Shown: positions 26,558-35,785, numbered from the stretch's first letter. The stretch is 64,000 nucleotides of DNA from Salipiger pentaromativorans (GCF_024721115.1 NZ_JAMDHK010000006.1:67521-131520); one strand, 5' to 3'. Notes: generated by a model from the letters alone, not told the origin. Numbers and translations: made by a program.

Positions 26558-27943
26558 TCATGTTTCAGCAACTGGCAATCGAATTGTCGCGATAAGCCCG
26601 CCGTCCGGGTGGTTCGCCAGACTGATCTCCCCACCCTGCGCGCGAAGAATGGACCTTGCGATCGACAGGCCCAGCCCATGCCCGCCGGTTTCCAGAGATC
26701 GGCTTTCTTCAAGCCTGAAGAATGGGTCAAATACGCGTTCCAATTCTGCGGTTGGAATCCCCGGCCCTCTGTCAGTGACGGAAATTTCTATTTCCCCATC
26801 GGCTGATATCCAGCCCAGCGTTGCGGACCCGCCGTAGCGCACCGCGTTCTCGATCACGTTTCGCAATGCCCGTCGAATGGCATTGGGGCGCAATCGAACC
26901 GTGACTTCGGGGCCGTCAGAGAGCACAAACGGTACGACCATATCCCCCCGCAGAGCTTCTAGGAACGATTGCAGGTCAACATCCTGCATTGGTTCGTTCC
27001 CTGAGAGACCTTTCGCGAAGGTAAGGGTTGCTTCCACCATCGACTGCATTTCTTCGACGGTTGCGACGAGACTCTCTCGGGTTTCGTCTTCCTCTACCAT
27101 TTCTGAATGTACTCTCATTGCGGTAAGCGGAGATCGAAGATCATGTCCAAGGGCCGCCAGAACCCTCGTTCGGTCGGCAACGAACCGTGTCAGCCTGTCC
27201 TGCATGCGGTTGAAACCAGCGGTCAGCTCCCGAACCTCCTGGGGTCCCCGTTCTGGCAACGCGTCTATGTCTTCTCCACGCCCCAATCGTTCCGACGCCC
27301 CGGCCAATCGCCGCAGAGGGCCCAGCAGTCCGGTCATGACAAACCAGCTCACTGCGACCAACAGGGCCATTGCCGTCAGACCAAATGTCAGCATGGAATA
27401 AAGCGGCCACTGGATCGGCGGACGCTCAAAGCGCGTACTTACGTTCAACCACTGGCCACCGGCGATCGAAATTGAAAGGTTCATCTCGATAGCGGACAGT
27501 TCACCTCGCATCATGGCCAAGTGCATCTCGGTCATTTCGTGCGACAGGTTCGGTAGCGGCAGGATCGCGCCTTGGATCTGGTGAAGCTCTACACGAATGT
27601 CGCGACTGTAGCTGTCGTTCAGGAGTGCGCGGACGCGGGTTTCAACCAACCCGCCATCCGAATGGTCGCTATGTTGCACAAGCGGCTTCGTCCCGAGGTC
27701 AAAGCGAACAAGGGGCGAGTTCGCCGCGCGGATAATTGATGGGCGCAGGTCAGCGGGTGCCTCTTCAATCAAGCGCGCAACATTTGCCGCTCGTCCAGCT
27801 GCCTCAAACCCAAGAGCAGCCCGTATGGCGAGGCTTCGTTCATCGGCGAAGAGCCACAGGCTGACAAACTGTGCGATCCCCAACGCGATAATGATGAGAA
27901 GAACGAGTTGGATCCGGAGAGATCGTAGGAGCCGCCAGATCAT
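26558..27943 (-). CDS. Sensor histidine kinase
   Basis: A 461-residue membrane kinase: two transmembrane helices around a periplasmic sensor of about 150 residues (no clear metal motif beyond scattered His/Met), HAMP, HisKA with ALGHDLRSPLTAMR, and HATPase_c with NVIENAVRYGG, DRGPGIP and GGHGLGLSI. It probably reports envelope or metal stress to the adjacent regulator. ATGA overlap (27940-27943) couples it to that regulator. Confidence 0.93.
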   Translation of the reverse strand: MIWRLLRSLRIQLVLLIIIALGIAQFVSLWLFADERSLAIRAALGFEAAGRAANVARLIEEAPADLRPSIIRAANSPLVRFDLGTKPLVQHSDHSDGGLVETRVRALLNDSYSRDIRVELHQIQGAILPLPNLSHEMTEMHLAMMRGELSAIEMNLSISIAGGQWLNVSTRFERPPIQWPLYSMLTFGLTAMALLVAVSWFVMTGLLGPLRRLAGASERLGRGEDIDALPERGPQEVRELTAGFNRMQDRLTRFVADRTRVLAALGHDLRSPLTAMRVHSEMVEEDETRESLVATVEEMQSMVEATLTFAKGLSGNEPMQDVDLQSFLEALRGDMVVPFVLSDGPEVTVRLRPNAIRRALRNVIENAVRYGGSATLGWISADGEIEISVTDRGPGIPTAELERVFDPFFRLEESRSLETGGHGLGLSIARSILRAQGGEISLANHPDGGLIATIRLPVAET

Positions 27944-28662
27944 TCGGACACCTCGACGTCGACCGACAGGCAGTAGCCGCCGCTTCTGATCGTCTTGATA
28001 ATACGTGGACGGAGAATGTCGGGCTCGAGCTTTCGCCGAAGGCGCGAAATCTGGTTGTCAATTTTCCTGTCCAACGGACCAGCGGAAATGCCCTGAGAAA
28101 GATCTAGCAACTGATCGCGGCTCAACACCATCCGAGGGCGCTCCAGAAGGACCGTCAGCAGTTTGAATTCTGCGACCGTAAGAGCGGTCTCTTGTCCCGC
28201 GTCGTCGAGAAGCACCTGCCGGTCTACATCCAAGGTAAGGTGTGCAAAGCGGACTTTGCGGCCGCTCAGAGATCCGGTGAAGGCTTCTTTGTGCTCGCTT
28301 CTTCGCAGGACGGCTTTGATCCTCGCAAGGAGTTCGCGTGGATTAAACGGCTTGGGAAGATAATCGTCCGCACCGATCTCCAAACCGACAATACGGTCCG
28401 CATCTTCACCGAGCGCGGTCAACATGATGATCGGCAGTCGCCCTTCGCTTGACAGACGTTGGCAAACGGAAAGGCCATCCTCGCCAGGCATCATGATATC
28501 CAGGACCAGTAGGTCGAAGCTTCCGACAGCCAGCTTCGCGTCCATCTCCGCCGCATCCTTGGCAGCGGTTGCTCGCATGCCATTCTTTTCCAGATAGCGG
28601 GTTACACTTTTCCGGATCTGTTCATGGTCATCCACGACGAGAATATGTGGCGCGTGTTGCAT
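27940..28662 (-). CDS. OmpR-family response regulator
   Basis: A 240-residue regulator: receiver domain with VVDDHEQ acidic pocket, phospho-acceptor in LLVLDIMMPGEDG and Lys in LPKPF, then a winged-helix domain with ALTVAEFKLLTVLLERP and IDNQISRLRRKLE. It is the first gene of the minus-strand run that continues through kinase, SHOCT, ccmFGHI and lgt. A likely binding pattern (TGTCGC-N4-TGTAWC) lies in its own upstream region at 28708 and upstream of the other EF-hand gene at 60335. Confidence 0.94.
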   Translation of the reverse strand: MQHAPHILVVDDHEQIRKSVTRYLEKNGMRATAAKDAAEMDAKLAVGSFDLLVLDIMMPGEDGLSVCQRLSSEGRLPIIMLTALGEDADRIVGLEIGADDYLPKPFNPRELLARIKAVLRRSEHKEAFTGSLSGRKVRFAHLTLDVDRQVLLDDAGQETALTVAEFKLLTVLLERPRMVLSRDQLLDLSQGISAGPLDRKIDNQISRLRRKLEPDILRPRIIKTIRSGGYCLSVDVEVSE

Positions 28663-28707
28663 GGGGCCCTTCTAAAGCATTGGAAATCAGACGGTCAGGT
28701 TCCTTTT

Positions 28708-28723
28708 TGTCGCCAATTGTATC
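28708..28723 (+). promoter_or_regulatory. Candidate response-regulator box upstream of EF-hand gene 1
   Basis: TGTCGC-CAAT-TGTATC, two half-sites 10 bp apart, 107 bp before the ATG at 28831. The same pattern (TGTCGC-AATT-TGTAAC) is 111 bp before the paralogous EF-hand ATG at 60223. A nearby inverted element (TTGTATC at 28717-28723 and GATACAA at 28748-28754, with TGTC-N6-GACA nested inside) could allow divergent control of the regulator gene. Confidence 0.6.
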
Positions 28724-28830
28724 AGCCCCTGTCCATTGCGACAGACGGATACAAATCCACGGGTGTACGTCCTTACATTCAAATGTTTGATGCCAAGTTG
28801 TATGAGGTCAAAAGAAGGAAAGGCTTCAAA

Positions 28831-29454
28831 ATGTCCTACTCAACAAAAATTTCTACCGGTCTTCTGGTTGCCGTTCTCACAGCAGGTGCTGCGCTCGCCG
28901 ATGACAGCCATCACCAAGCTGCGGGCGCTGAAAGCGTCTCTCCCAATGTACTTGCTCAACCGATGGCAGGGACGGGCGGGCCCGGAATGCTGATGGGTGG
29001 CGGCATGATGGATCCCAGTCAGATGGCCGAGCATCTTCAGATGATGCACGGCATGATGCGCATGATGATGCAAATGCATTCGGGCATGATGAGCGGAAAC
29101 GGCAGCATCATGGGACCAAGCACAACCGGTCAAGGTATGTTCCCGATGATGGGGGGCAACATGATGTCAATGTTCGATATGGATGGAAACGGCGCAGTGT
29201 CTCCCGAAGAGGCGCATGAGGGCCTTCAGTCGATGCTGTCGGACTATGACGCCGACGGTAACGGCACGCTCTCGATTGACGAATTCGCGTCGCTTCACGC
29301 CAAGGCGATGCGCGAGACCATGGTCGATCGTTTCCAGATGCTCGATGCTGATGGCGACGGCCAGATTTCTCAAGGCGAAATAGTCGCCCCTGCCGACAAC
29401 ATGGCACAGGGTATGACAGCAAATCCCGGAATGATGACGGACCAAGACAACTGA
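28831..29454 (+). CDS. Periplasmic Met/His-rich EF-hand protein, copy 1
   Basis: A 207-residue exported protein: signal peptide ending at AALAD, His pair (SHHQ), a Met-rich segment of about 70 residues (MMHGMMRMMMQMHSGMM), then three EF-hand-like loops (DMDGNGAVS, DADGNGTLS, DADGDGQIS). Met/His can bind Cu(I)/Cu(II) and the loops Ca(II); the combination suggests a metal buffer, which is inference. Start chosen at the ATG at 28831, where the signal peptide begins. Paralogue at 59630-60223 with the same layout. Confidence 0.85.
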   Translation: MSYSTKISTGLLVAVLTAGAALADDSHHQAAGAESVSPNVLAQPMAGTGGPGMLMGGGMMDPSQMAEHLQMMHGMMRMMMQMHSGMMSGNGSIMGPSTTGQGMFPMMGGNMMSMFDMDGNGAVSPEEAHEGLQSMLSDYDADGNGTLSIDEFASLHAKAMRETMVDRFQMLDADGDGQISQGEIVAPADNMAQGMTANPGMMTDQDN

Positions 29455-29478
29455 ACCCCGTCGTTCAGAATTTCCCCA

Positions 29479-29523
29479 TTCAGGCAAGCCCGTCAACGGT
29501 TCGGCGCTTTGGGTTTGCCTGAA
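29479..29523. terminator. Stem-loop between EF-hand gene 1 and DUF302 gene
   Basis: A 13-bp inverted repeat with one mismatch: TTCAGGCAAGCCC (29479-29491) and GGGTTTGCCTGAA (29511-29523). It starts 25 bp after the EF-hand stop. No T-tract; it may attenuate or protect mRNA ends rather than terminate. Confidence 0.5.
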
Positions 29524-29543
29524 CAAGATCGAGAGGGCTCAAA

Positions 29544-29930
29544 ATGAGTTATACCTACAACAGACATCTGCCCAATACGGCGATTGATGATGCGGAGATG
29601 CGCCTGCGCGAAGCCCTGAAAGAAAAGGGATTTGGTGTACTGACCGAAATCGACGTCCAGGCAACAATGAAGAAAAAGATTGACCGCGACATGGATGGAT
29701 ACCGCATTCTGGGTGCGTGCAACCCTCATATGGCATGGGAGGCCATTGGGCTGGAGCCCCGTATAGGATCGATGCTGCCTTGCAACGTGATCTTGCGGAC
29801 GGTCGAAAACGGCACTGAAATCAGCGCTGTTGATCCTGTGGCTTCGATGGCCGCTGTCGAGAATGAGAAGCTGCACGAAGTCGCCGCGCAGGTGCGCGAT
29901 ATGCTGCGATCTGCGGTTGACAACGCATAA
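29544..29930 (+). CDS. DUF302-family protein, copy 1
   Basis: A 128-residue soluble protein of the DUF302 family, with typical segments GFGVLTEIDVQATMKKK, YRILGACNPHMA, MLPCNVILR and VDPVASM. It has no signal peptide. Family members are small alpha/beta proteins of unknown biochemistry, frequent in metal and redox clusters. It has two Cys in conserved positions. Paralogue at 59103-59489 beside the other EF-hand gene. Confidence 0.88.
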   Translation: MSYTYNRHLPNTAIDDAEMRLREALKEKGFGVLTEIDVQATMKKKIDRDMDGYRILGACNPHMAWEAIGLEPRIGSMLPCNVILRTVENGTEISAVDPVASMAAVENEKLHEVAAQVRDMLRSAVDNA

Positions 29931-29951
29931 ACTAAACTGAGGAGGCAGACC

Positions 29952-30413
29952 ATGCTGAGCCGCCGTCAAACTTTTGGCCTGTTCGCATCGAGCACCTTGC
30001 TTGCCTATTCGCCAGCTTGGGCTGACAACCATGACGTATGGGCGCTCGATACTCTCCATGATGCGCTGAAAAGCGATTTGGCAAGGCTTGTGGACATTCG
30101 CAGACCCGAGGAATGGCAAGATACCGGCGTCGCGGAGGGGGCGTGGCCAATCGACATGACCCATCCGCGGTTCGGGGAGCGCCTCTTCGCCGCCCGCGAT
30201 CTTGCTGCGGGACGCCCGGTCGCCCTGATTTGTCGGACCGGCCATCGCTCAGGTCTCGTAATGAGCAAGTTGCGTGAAGCGAAAGCTGCCGGCTTTGTTG
30301 ACGCCGTAGGCGGGATGCTTGGCGCCCCGGGGAGATCCGGCTGGATCGAGCAAGGTCTGCCGACAGTAACAAGAGAAGCCGCACTGGCCGCCCTCCCAAG
30401 TGAGCTAGCGTGA
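29952..30413 (+). CDS. Exported rhodanese-domain protein
   Basis: A 153-residue protein with a Tat-like or Sec leader (SRRQTFGLFASS) and one rhodanese domain with active loop CRTGHRSG. Periplasmic rhodaneses handle sulfane sulfur or act as thiol proteins. The RBS GAGGAGG lies before the ATG at 29952. It sits 21 bp after DUF302 and 15 bp before the multicopper oxidase, so these are probably one operon. Confidence 0.88.
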   Translation: MLSRRQTFGLFASSTLLAYSPAWADNHDVWALDTLHDALKSDLARLVDIRRPEEWQDTGVAEGAWPIDMTHPRFGERLFAARDLAAGRPVALICRTGHRSGLVMSKLREAKAAGFVDAVGGMLGAPGRSGWIEQGLPTVTREAALAALPSELA

Positions 30414-30428
30414 GACACAAGCTATACC

Positions 30429-31877
30429 ATGACCAATCGTAGAGCCTTCATCGCCGGCTTGGCTGGCCTGCCGTTTGCCACAGGTCCGCTGGCGGCCATC
30501 GCACAGGAGAGTGTCAGGGCGTTGGCTATGCCACCATTGCTCGACGCAACCCGCGATCGGCATTTCCGTCTGACTGCCCAAAAGGGCAAGACCGATTTTA
30601 CAGGACTGGGCGGCGGCGAAACCTGGGGGTTCAACCAATCCTTTTTGGGGCCTACACTACGTCTTCCCGCAGGAGCTTCGACGCAAGCACAGATCGACAA
30701 TACGCTGTCAGAGAAAATCTCGGTGCACTGGCACGGTATGCTGATACCCGGCGAAGTTGACGGCGGCCCACACCAGACGATTGAACCGGGCACGACTTGG
30801 TCTCCCGAACTGGATCTGACACAACCACCCGCTACTCTTTGGTACCACTCGCACGTTCATGGCGACACCGGACGACAAGTTCAAAGGGGATTGGCCGGTG
30901 TGATCCACGTTGATGACGGTCGGGACGATGCTCGGGGTCTCCCGATCTCATACGGCGTCGATGATTTGACATTGGTTCTGCAAGACCGCCGGTTCGACCG
31001 GCAGGGCCGCATCGATTATGGCCTGTCTATGCCAGATCAGATGATGGGTTTCATGGGAAATGTCATTCTTGTTAACGGTCAGCTAGGCACCCAGGCTGTC
31101 GTCCCTCGCGGTATTGTCCGTTTGCGCTTGCTCAACGGCTCGAACGCGAGGATTTATCCCCTATCGTTTTCTGACCGTCGCGAGATGCACCTCATCGCGA
31201 CGGACAGTGGCTATCTTAATCAACCTGTCGCAATTGAGTCCCTCGTGATCGCTCCCGGCGAACGATACGAAGTCCTCGTCGATTTTTCGGGAGGAGAGGC
31301 TGGCACGCTGGTATCCTCTGCAAATCCCAATCAGATGATGGGTGGGATGATGGGCGGCGCGAGCACTGCTGGGGGGAGCTTCGTAGTTCTACCCTTTGGT
31401 GTGGATGTGAGACTTCCTGCCCGCATTCTGGAAATACCCGCCGACTTGGGCGGCGTCCTGCCTGACAGTGAGGCCCGATCAGTCAATACACGTCAGATCA
31501 CACTCGATATGCCAATGGGGATGGGCATGATGATGCGTAGGTCGAATGATCGGTTTGCGATCAATGGGCAGTCCTTCGACATGGGGAGGATAGACTTGTC
31601 TCTTTCGAAGGGGGCGACCGAGATTTGGCAAGTCTCCTCAAACATGATGATGCACCCGTTTCATGTTCATGGCGTGAGGTTTCAGGTGCTCGCCGAAAAC
31701 GGAAAGAAACCAAGCATACAAAATTCTGGCTGGAAGGATACCGTGCTCGTAAATGGCCGTGTCGATATCCTGGTCAGCTTTGAGCAGACGGCAGATCGCG
31801 CCAATCCCTTCATGTATCACTGTCACATCCTTGAACACGAAGATGGAGGAATGATGGCGCAGTTCACGGTCACATGA
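30429..31877 (+). CDS. Tat-exported multicopper oxidase with Met-rich loops (CueO-like)
   Basis: A 482-residue oxidase with Tat leader (TNRRAFIAG), T2/T3 blocks VHWHG and WYHSHVHG, and C-terminal blocks HPFHVHGVRF and YHCHILEHEDGGMM. Met-rich stretches (NQMMGGMMGG and MPMGMGMMMRR) resemble the Cu(I)-binding region of CueO, stronger than in the oxidases at 4991 and 62589. It should oxidise periplasmic Cu(I). Stop overlaps the TVP38 gene start (ATGA). Confidence 0.93.
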   Translation: MTNRRAFIAGLAGLPFATGPLAAIAQESVRALAMPPLLDATRDRHFRLTAQKGKTDFTGLGGGETWGFNQSFLGPTLRLPAGASTQAQIDNTLSEKISVHWHGMLIPGEVDGGPHQTIEPGTTWSPELDLTQPPATLWYHSHVHGDTGRQVQRGLAGVIHVDDGRDDARGLPISYGVDDLTLVLQDRRFDRQGRIDYGLSMPDQMMGFMGNVILVNGQLGTQAVVPRGIVRLRLLNGSNARIYPLSFSDRREMHLIATDSGYLNQPVAIESLVIAPGERYEVLVDFSGGEAGTLVSSANPNQMMGGMMGGASTAGGSFVVLPFGVDVRLPARILEIPADLGGVLPDSEARSVNTRQITLDMPMGMGMMMRRSNDRFAINGQSFDMGRIDLSLSKGATEIWQVSSNMMMHPFHVHGVRFQVLAENGKKPSIQNSGWKDTVLVNGRVDILVSFEQTADRANPFMYHCHILEHEDGGMMAQFTVT

Positions 31878-32566
31878 TCGTGCAAGCATGGGGATATGGT
31901 CGCCTGATTGGTTGTTTGGCGATAGCAACTGTTCTGTCTCTTGCAGTTTTCGGCCTTTTTTCGGGCACGGTTTCTCTGAGCAATCTTGGGGTCGCCTTTT
32001 CACAGGCTGAAGTGCAGCGCCATATTGAAAATGCCGGAGCCGTTGGCCCCCTCGCGGTTATTGCACTCATGGCCCTCGCGATTGTCGCAAGCCCCATACC
32101 GAGCGCACCAATCGCACTAGCCGCCGGGGCTGCATTTGGCCACTATCTCGGAGCCGCCTACGTAGCCATAGGCTCGGAGCTCGGTGCTACAATCGCATTT
32201 GTCATCGCGCGAAAACTCGGTCGAAGCACAGTTCGGCGTTTTTTGGGTAAATATTCAGAGTTCGGGCTGTTGGGGTCGCAAAAGGCTCTGATGTTATCAG
32301 TGTTTGCGTCCCGCCTGCTTCCATTCGTTTCTTTCGATGCAATCAGCTATGTTGCGGGCTTGAGCCAACTTCATCTATGGCGCTTCATGCTGGCAACTTT
32401 TGCCGGGATTTTGCCGGCGAGTTTTGTTCTTGCCCATTTTGGAGCTGTGGCCATGTCAGGGGATTGGGGAACGGCTGAATGGATCACGATAGGACTTGGG
32501 GTTGTGACAGCACTGCCTTTTGTCTTTTTGACCCTCAAAAATAGAAAGCAGATCGACGATGAATAG
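31874..32566 (+). CDS. TVP38/TMEM64 (SNARE-associated/DedA-like) membrane protein
   Basis: A 230-residue protein with about six hydrophobic helices and the family signature around PSAPIALAAGAAFG and GSELGATIAFVIAR. DedA/VTT-type proteins include undecaprenyl-phosphate and phospholipid flippases; members of the family are common in mercury/Cu operons. It is coupled by 4-bp overlap to the oxidase and by 8-bp overlap to the permease. Confidence 0.87.
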   Translation: MIVQAWGYGRLIGCLAIATVLSLAVFGLFSGTVSLSNLGVAFSQAEVQRHIENAGAVGPLAVIALMALAIVASPIPSAPIALAAGAAFGHYLGAAYVAIGSELGATIAFVIARKLGRSTVRRFLGKYSEFGLLGSQKALMLSVFASRLLPFVSFDAISYVAGLSQLHLWRFMLATFAGILPASFVLAHFGAVAMSGDWGTAEWITIGLGVVTALPFVFLTLKNRKQIDDE

Positions 32567-33881
32567 CGACTATAAAGCGGGCAGCATTTCTCTTTGGGAT
32601 GCCGTCGCCATGGGGACTGGTGTCATGATTGGCGCCGGAATTCTGGCACTCACAGGCCAAATTGCGGAACTGGCCGGCCCTACCTTTCCACTTGTGTTCA
32701 TCGTTGGAGCCATCGTTACAGCCTTCAGCGCTTACACTTACATAAGAATGTCCAATGCCTACCCGTCAGCTGGCGGAATTGGAATGATCCTGCAAAAGGC
32801 CTATGGACCAACCGCCGTAGCCGCTGCAGCGGCTTTGCTTATGGCTCTGTCAATGGTCATTAACGAAAGCCTAGTCGCACGGACCTTCGCAAACTATTTG
32901 CTCCGTGGACTGGGCATTGCACCAGATGGCTTACTGGTTCCGGCAATAGGCGTTGCTCTCATTATCGCAGCCTATGTCGTCAACATCTCGGGCAACCGCT
33001 CTGTAGGCTGGATTTCCCAATTGCTCGCCGTACTGAAAGTTGGCGGTATCACTCTGTTTGGGATCTCTGCGCTTTGGGCCGGCGGGTTTACTTTTGGCAC
33101 AACAGGAGATGGAACAGCTTCACAGGGTCTCAGTGGATTTGTTGGTGCCACAGCGTTGGCAATTCTGGCATTCAAAGGGTTCACGACAATCACCAACAGC
33201 GGCGCCGAGATAGTGGACCCACACCGCAACATCGGACGCGCGATCATCATTTCATTGGCGGTCTGCGTAGTGGTGTATCTCTTGGTAGCATTTGCGGTGG
33301 GAAGCAGCTTGCCGCTTGGCAAGATCGTCGAAGCAAAAGACTATGCGCTCGCGGAAGCGGCAGCACCGTCCCTTGGGGAAACGGGCTTCTATCTGACCGT
33401 CGCGCTCGCTTTGATCGCAACTGCATCAGGCGTGATTGCCAGCATCTTTGCGGTATCTCGTATGTTGGCAATGCTGACAGAGATGAAATTGATCCCGCAC
33501 AGTCATTTTGGGATGTCAGGCGGAGTCCGCGACCATACACTGATCTACACAGTAGTGATTGCGAGCCTGCTGACCATTCTCTTCGACGTTAGCCGAATAG
33601 CTTCTATGGGGGCCTTCTTTTACCTTGTAATGGATATGGTTATTCACTGGGGAGTGTACCGAAACCTTAGGGCCGAGCTTTCTGCGCATGGATGGATCAT
33701 GTTGACTGCAATCGGTCTCGACGCGATCGTGCTTGTCGTATTCGCTTCACTAAAGTGGCAGAGCGATCCAATGATTGTAGTGGTCGCATTCGCGATCATG
33801 GCTTGTGTATTGATCTTTGAGCATTGGTTTCTTCAGCGCACAAAAACCGAGCCACATCAACATGATCACAATGGGAATTGA
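32559..33881 (+). CDS. APC-superfamily permease, copy 1
   Basis: A 440-residue transporter with about 12 transmembrane helices and the APC N-terminal signature VMIGAGILALTGQ. Relatives carry amino acids or polyamines; substrate not predictable. It overlaps the TVP38 gene by 8 bp, ending the 29544-33881 operon. The C-terminus has a His-rich tail (EPHQHDHNGN). Close paralogue at 54267-55604 lies directly after the other Cu ATPase. Confidence 0.88.
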   Translation: MNSDYKAGSISLWDAVAMGTGVMIGAGILALTGQIAELAGPTFPLVFIVGAIVTAFSAYTYIRMSNAYPSAGGIGMILQKAYGPTAVAAAAALLMALSMVINESLVARTFANYLLRGLGIAPDGLLVPAIGVALIIAAYVVNISGNRSVGWISQLLAVLKVGGITLFGISALWAGGFTFGTTGDGTASQGLSGFVGATALAILAFKGFTTITNSGAEIVDPHRNIGRAIIISLAVCVVVYLLVAFAVGSSLPLGKIVEAKDYALAEAAAPSLGETGFYLTVALALIATASGVIASIFAVSRMLAMLTEMKLIPHSHFGMSGGVRDHTLIYTVVIASLLTILFDVSRIASMGAFFYLVMDMVIHWGVYRNLRAELSAHGWIMLTAIGLDAIVLVVFASLKWQSDPMIVVVAFAIMACVLIFEHWFLQRTKTEPHQHDHNGN

Positions 33882-34089
33882 GTGCTCGCGTGATGACCAG
33901 GTATCGAAGCAGTAATTCTTAGCGCTTCCAACATTCAAATTGGTCGGGTTTGAGCGATTTTGAGATCCACTTTGCCGATGTGTAGGACTACTTCCGTTGC
34001 CTCAATGCCGGGCGCCAACGCGCGTTTCACGAGGTCAGTGAAGACTATGGAAGACTGGTCGAGCCATTGAAATGAGGAAACGCAAGAGC
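33882..34089. other. Intergenic gap, possibly decayed coding remnant
   Basis: No gene start is seen. On the plus strand a frame at about 33955-34076 reads like coding sequence but carries an internal TAG and no start codon. It may be the remains of an element linked to the ParDE segment. Family not recognised. Confidence 0.3.
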
Positions 34090-34410
34090 TTAACCGCCGT
34101 CGAGACCCTCGTAGTAGACGAGCGCGGGCATGTTGCGGCGCTGGTGCACGATGCGCAGGATGACTGCCGCCCCATCCGCGGCATCTAGCCGCTTGTAGAA
34201 GATCACGTGACGTTGGCAGTTGACGGACCGCATCCCCGGAACGAAGAGACTCCTGTCCCGACCCCGGTCGGGATCCCCGGTGATCTGCTCGAAGGCGTTA
34301 ACCAACTGGCGGTAATAGACGAGCCATTGATCCCTACCCCAAGTTTCGACGGTGTAGGCACGGATCTCTTCAAGGTCGGCCCTGGCCCGACCGGAAAGCC
34401 GAATAGTCAT
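34090..34410 (-). CDS. parE: ParE/RelE-family toxin
   Basis: A 106-residue basic protein with ParE features: N-terminal LSGRARADLEEIRAYT, central VPGMRSVNCQRHVIFY and C-terminal ILRIVHQRRNM. ParE toxins inhibit DNA gyrase. It is 5 bp downstream of the ParD-like antitoxin, in the usual order. It marks the start of the accessory segment at 34-37 kb. Confidence 0.88.
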   Translation of the reverse strand: MTIRLSGRARADLEEIRAYTVETWGRDQWLVYYRQLVNAFEQITGDPDRGRDRSLFVPGMRSVNCQRHVIFYKRLDAADGAAVILRIVHQRRNMPALVYYEGLDGG

Positions 34411-34415
34411 GTGGG

Positions 34416-34658
34416 TCAGCGATCAAACGCATCCGGTTCGAAGGCATGAGCATCGAACTCGGCGAAATCCCCATTTTCGGCCAGGGAGGCTGCTTCCTCT
34501 AGGTCGGCCTTGAGGGAATAGAACTGCCGGGCGCCATCCTTCTCCATCAGCATCCTTACGCCGGCGCGCACGACTTCGCTCAGATTGGCGTAGGCGCCGG
34601 ACTCGATCTGCGCCTGCACATATTTCTGCATCGGTTCGGTCAGGTGGACGTTTGGCAT
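34416..34658 (-). CDS. parD: ParD-family antitoxin
   Basis: An 80-residue protein with a ribbon-helix-helix N-terminus (NVHLTEPMQKYVQAQIESG, SEVVRAGVRML) and an acidic C-terminal tail that would wrap the toxin. It precedes parE by 5 bp and should repress the operon. Such modules stabilise plasmids and islands. Confidence 0.88.
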   Translation of the reverse strand: MPNVHLTEPMQKYVQAQIESGAYANLSEVVRAGVRMLMEKDGARQFYSLKADLEEAASLAENGDFAEFDAHAFEPDAFDR

Positions 34659-35131
34659 CAGACTCTCCTATCCATGCTCAATCGTATCAGATACTGACAT
34701 AGATATTCAAGCTCATGCTCGATCCCAACTTGGGCCCCAAATCGGCTCGCTGGCTGCTCCCGCCCTTCTGATCCCGGATTCCATGCGGAGAGCCGGGCCC
34801 GGCAGTTTCCCGATACAGCCCTTCCCGAGGCCACGAGCGCTGCGCCACGCGGTTTGGAGGGCTCATTCGATCTGTCCTTCCGTGACCACTTTCGCGGCCA
34901 CATTGGAACACCCAATTTCCCCTTTGTAACAGACGTTTGTTTAGCAGCTAACGTGAAAGGGGTCCGCAATTTTGGCCACTTTCAAGACGCAGAAGCAGCC
35001 AGAACCGGCGTCAGATCTTGGAAGCGGTCAAGCGACACAAGCGAACAGTCGCAAGCAACCATCAATCAAATCTTCTTGCTATCATTAATGTTGTTTCGTA
35101 TCGCTGCACCATTATAGATGGAGTCGGCATC
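34659..35131. other. 473-bp region without a convincing gene
   Basis: An open frame on the minus strand (34658-34969) has no recognisable protein and runs into parD; I do not call it. The stretch around 34890-34990 looks like a scar of an inserted element but no terminal repeats are provable. AT-richer DNA at 35040-35120 probably holds the promoter of the next gene. Confidence 0.4.
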
Positions 35132-35785
35132 ATGAAGCACGTGATCCACAGCGTGGCAACAGCCACGGCACTAACCATATCCGGACTAATGGCCTCGTCA
35201 GGTCCGGCTCAAGCCTATCAGGTCGACTGTGCAATCCTCCTCTGCCTTGCGGGCGGCTGGCCTGCCTCCGCGCCCTGCGCGCATGCCAGAGCGGTCTTCA
35301 TTCGGCGGATCACACCATGGCCGATCGAGCCGCCCTTACAAATCTGGCGGTGTCCGATGGGTGTGTCGTTCAACGATCCCAGCCCGATGTCGCCTATGGA
35401 ACGCCTTAATGACACCACGTTCCGCGATCCGCCCGAACCGCAGGAATCGACTCCGATACCCCTTGTTCACGTCCAAGCAGATGAGCAAGCTGACATCGAC
35501 ATCTCAGGCGACGCCTTTGATTTCGTGCGCAGCATACGGGTCTATCACATCCAGTACCGCCAGCACGAAAACCGAGATGGCGACTGCAATCGCAGCGACT
35601 CCACGCGGTTGGGGTCCTACGGCGTGCAAGGCGGTTACCGATGGACAAGATCCAACGTGGGCCAGGTGCCGGCCGCATCCGGCCTGAGGATCCCGAATGG
35701 ATGTGGCAGCTACTTCTACCGCTCCGTCTTCGTCGACTGGCGTGATCACGCCGGGAACTATGGTTCTGAAGAAGTTCGCTACTGA
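35132..35785 (+). CDS. Exported hypothetical protein, accessory element type
   Basis: A 217-residue protein with a signal peptide (ends near PAQAYQ), a Cys-rich N-terminal region of the mature part (CAILLCLAGGWPASAPCAHAR), a Pro-rich middle and a Cys/Tyr-containing C-terminal domain. Start at the ATG at 35132, where the signal peptide begins; the frame is open upstream to 35018. I do not recognise a function. The N-terminal pattern is of a kind I associate with conjugation/mobile-element proteins, a weak inference. Confidence 0.65.
   Translation: MKHVIHSVATATALTISGLMASSGPAQAYQVDCAILLCLAGGWPASAPCAHARAVFIRRITPWPIEPPLQIWRCPMGVSFNDPSPMSPMERLNDTTFRDPPEPQESTPIPLVHVQADEQADIDISGDAFDFVRSIRVYHIQYRQHENRDGDCNRSDSTRLGSYGVQGGYRWTRSNVGQVPAASGLRIPNGCGSYFYRSVFVDWRDHAGNYGSEEVRY

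Noticed and set aside
28990-29160. Nucleotide repeat array in the ATG-rich part of the EF-hand gene
   Set aside because: The repetition follows from the Met-rich protein; it is not a CRISPR or separate repeat element.
34658-34969. Minus-strand open frame upstream of parD
   Set aside because: No family resemblance, no clear RBS, and it ends next to the parD start. It looks like chance or scar DNA.
34659-35131. Insertion sequence
   Set aside because: No transposase fragment or terminal inverted repeats could be identified by eye, so only a possible scar is noted.
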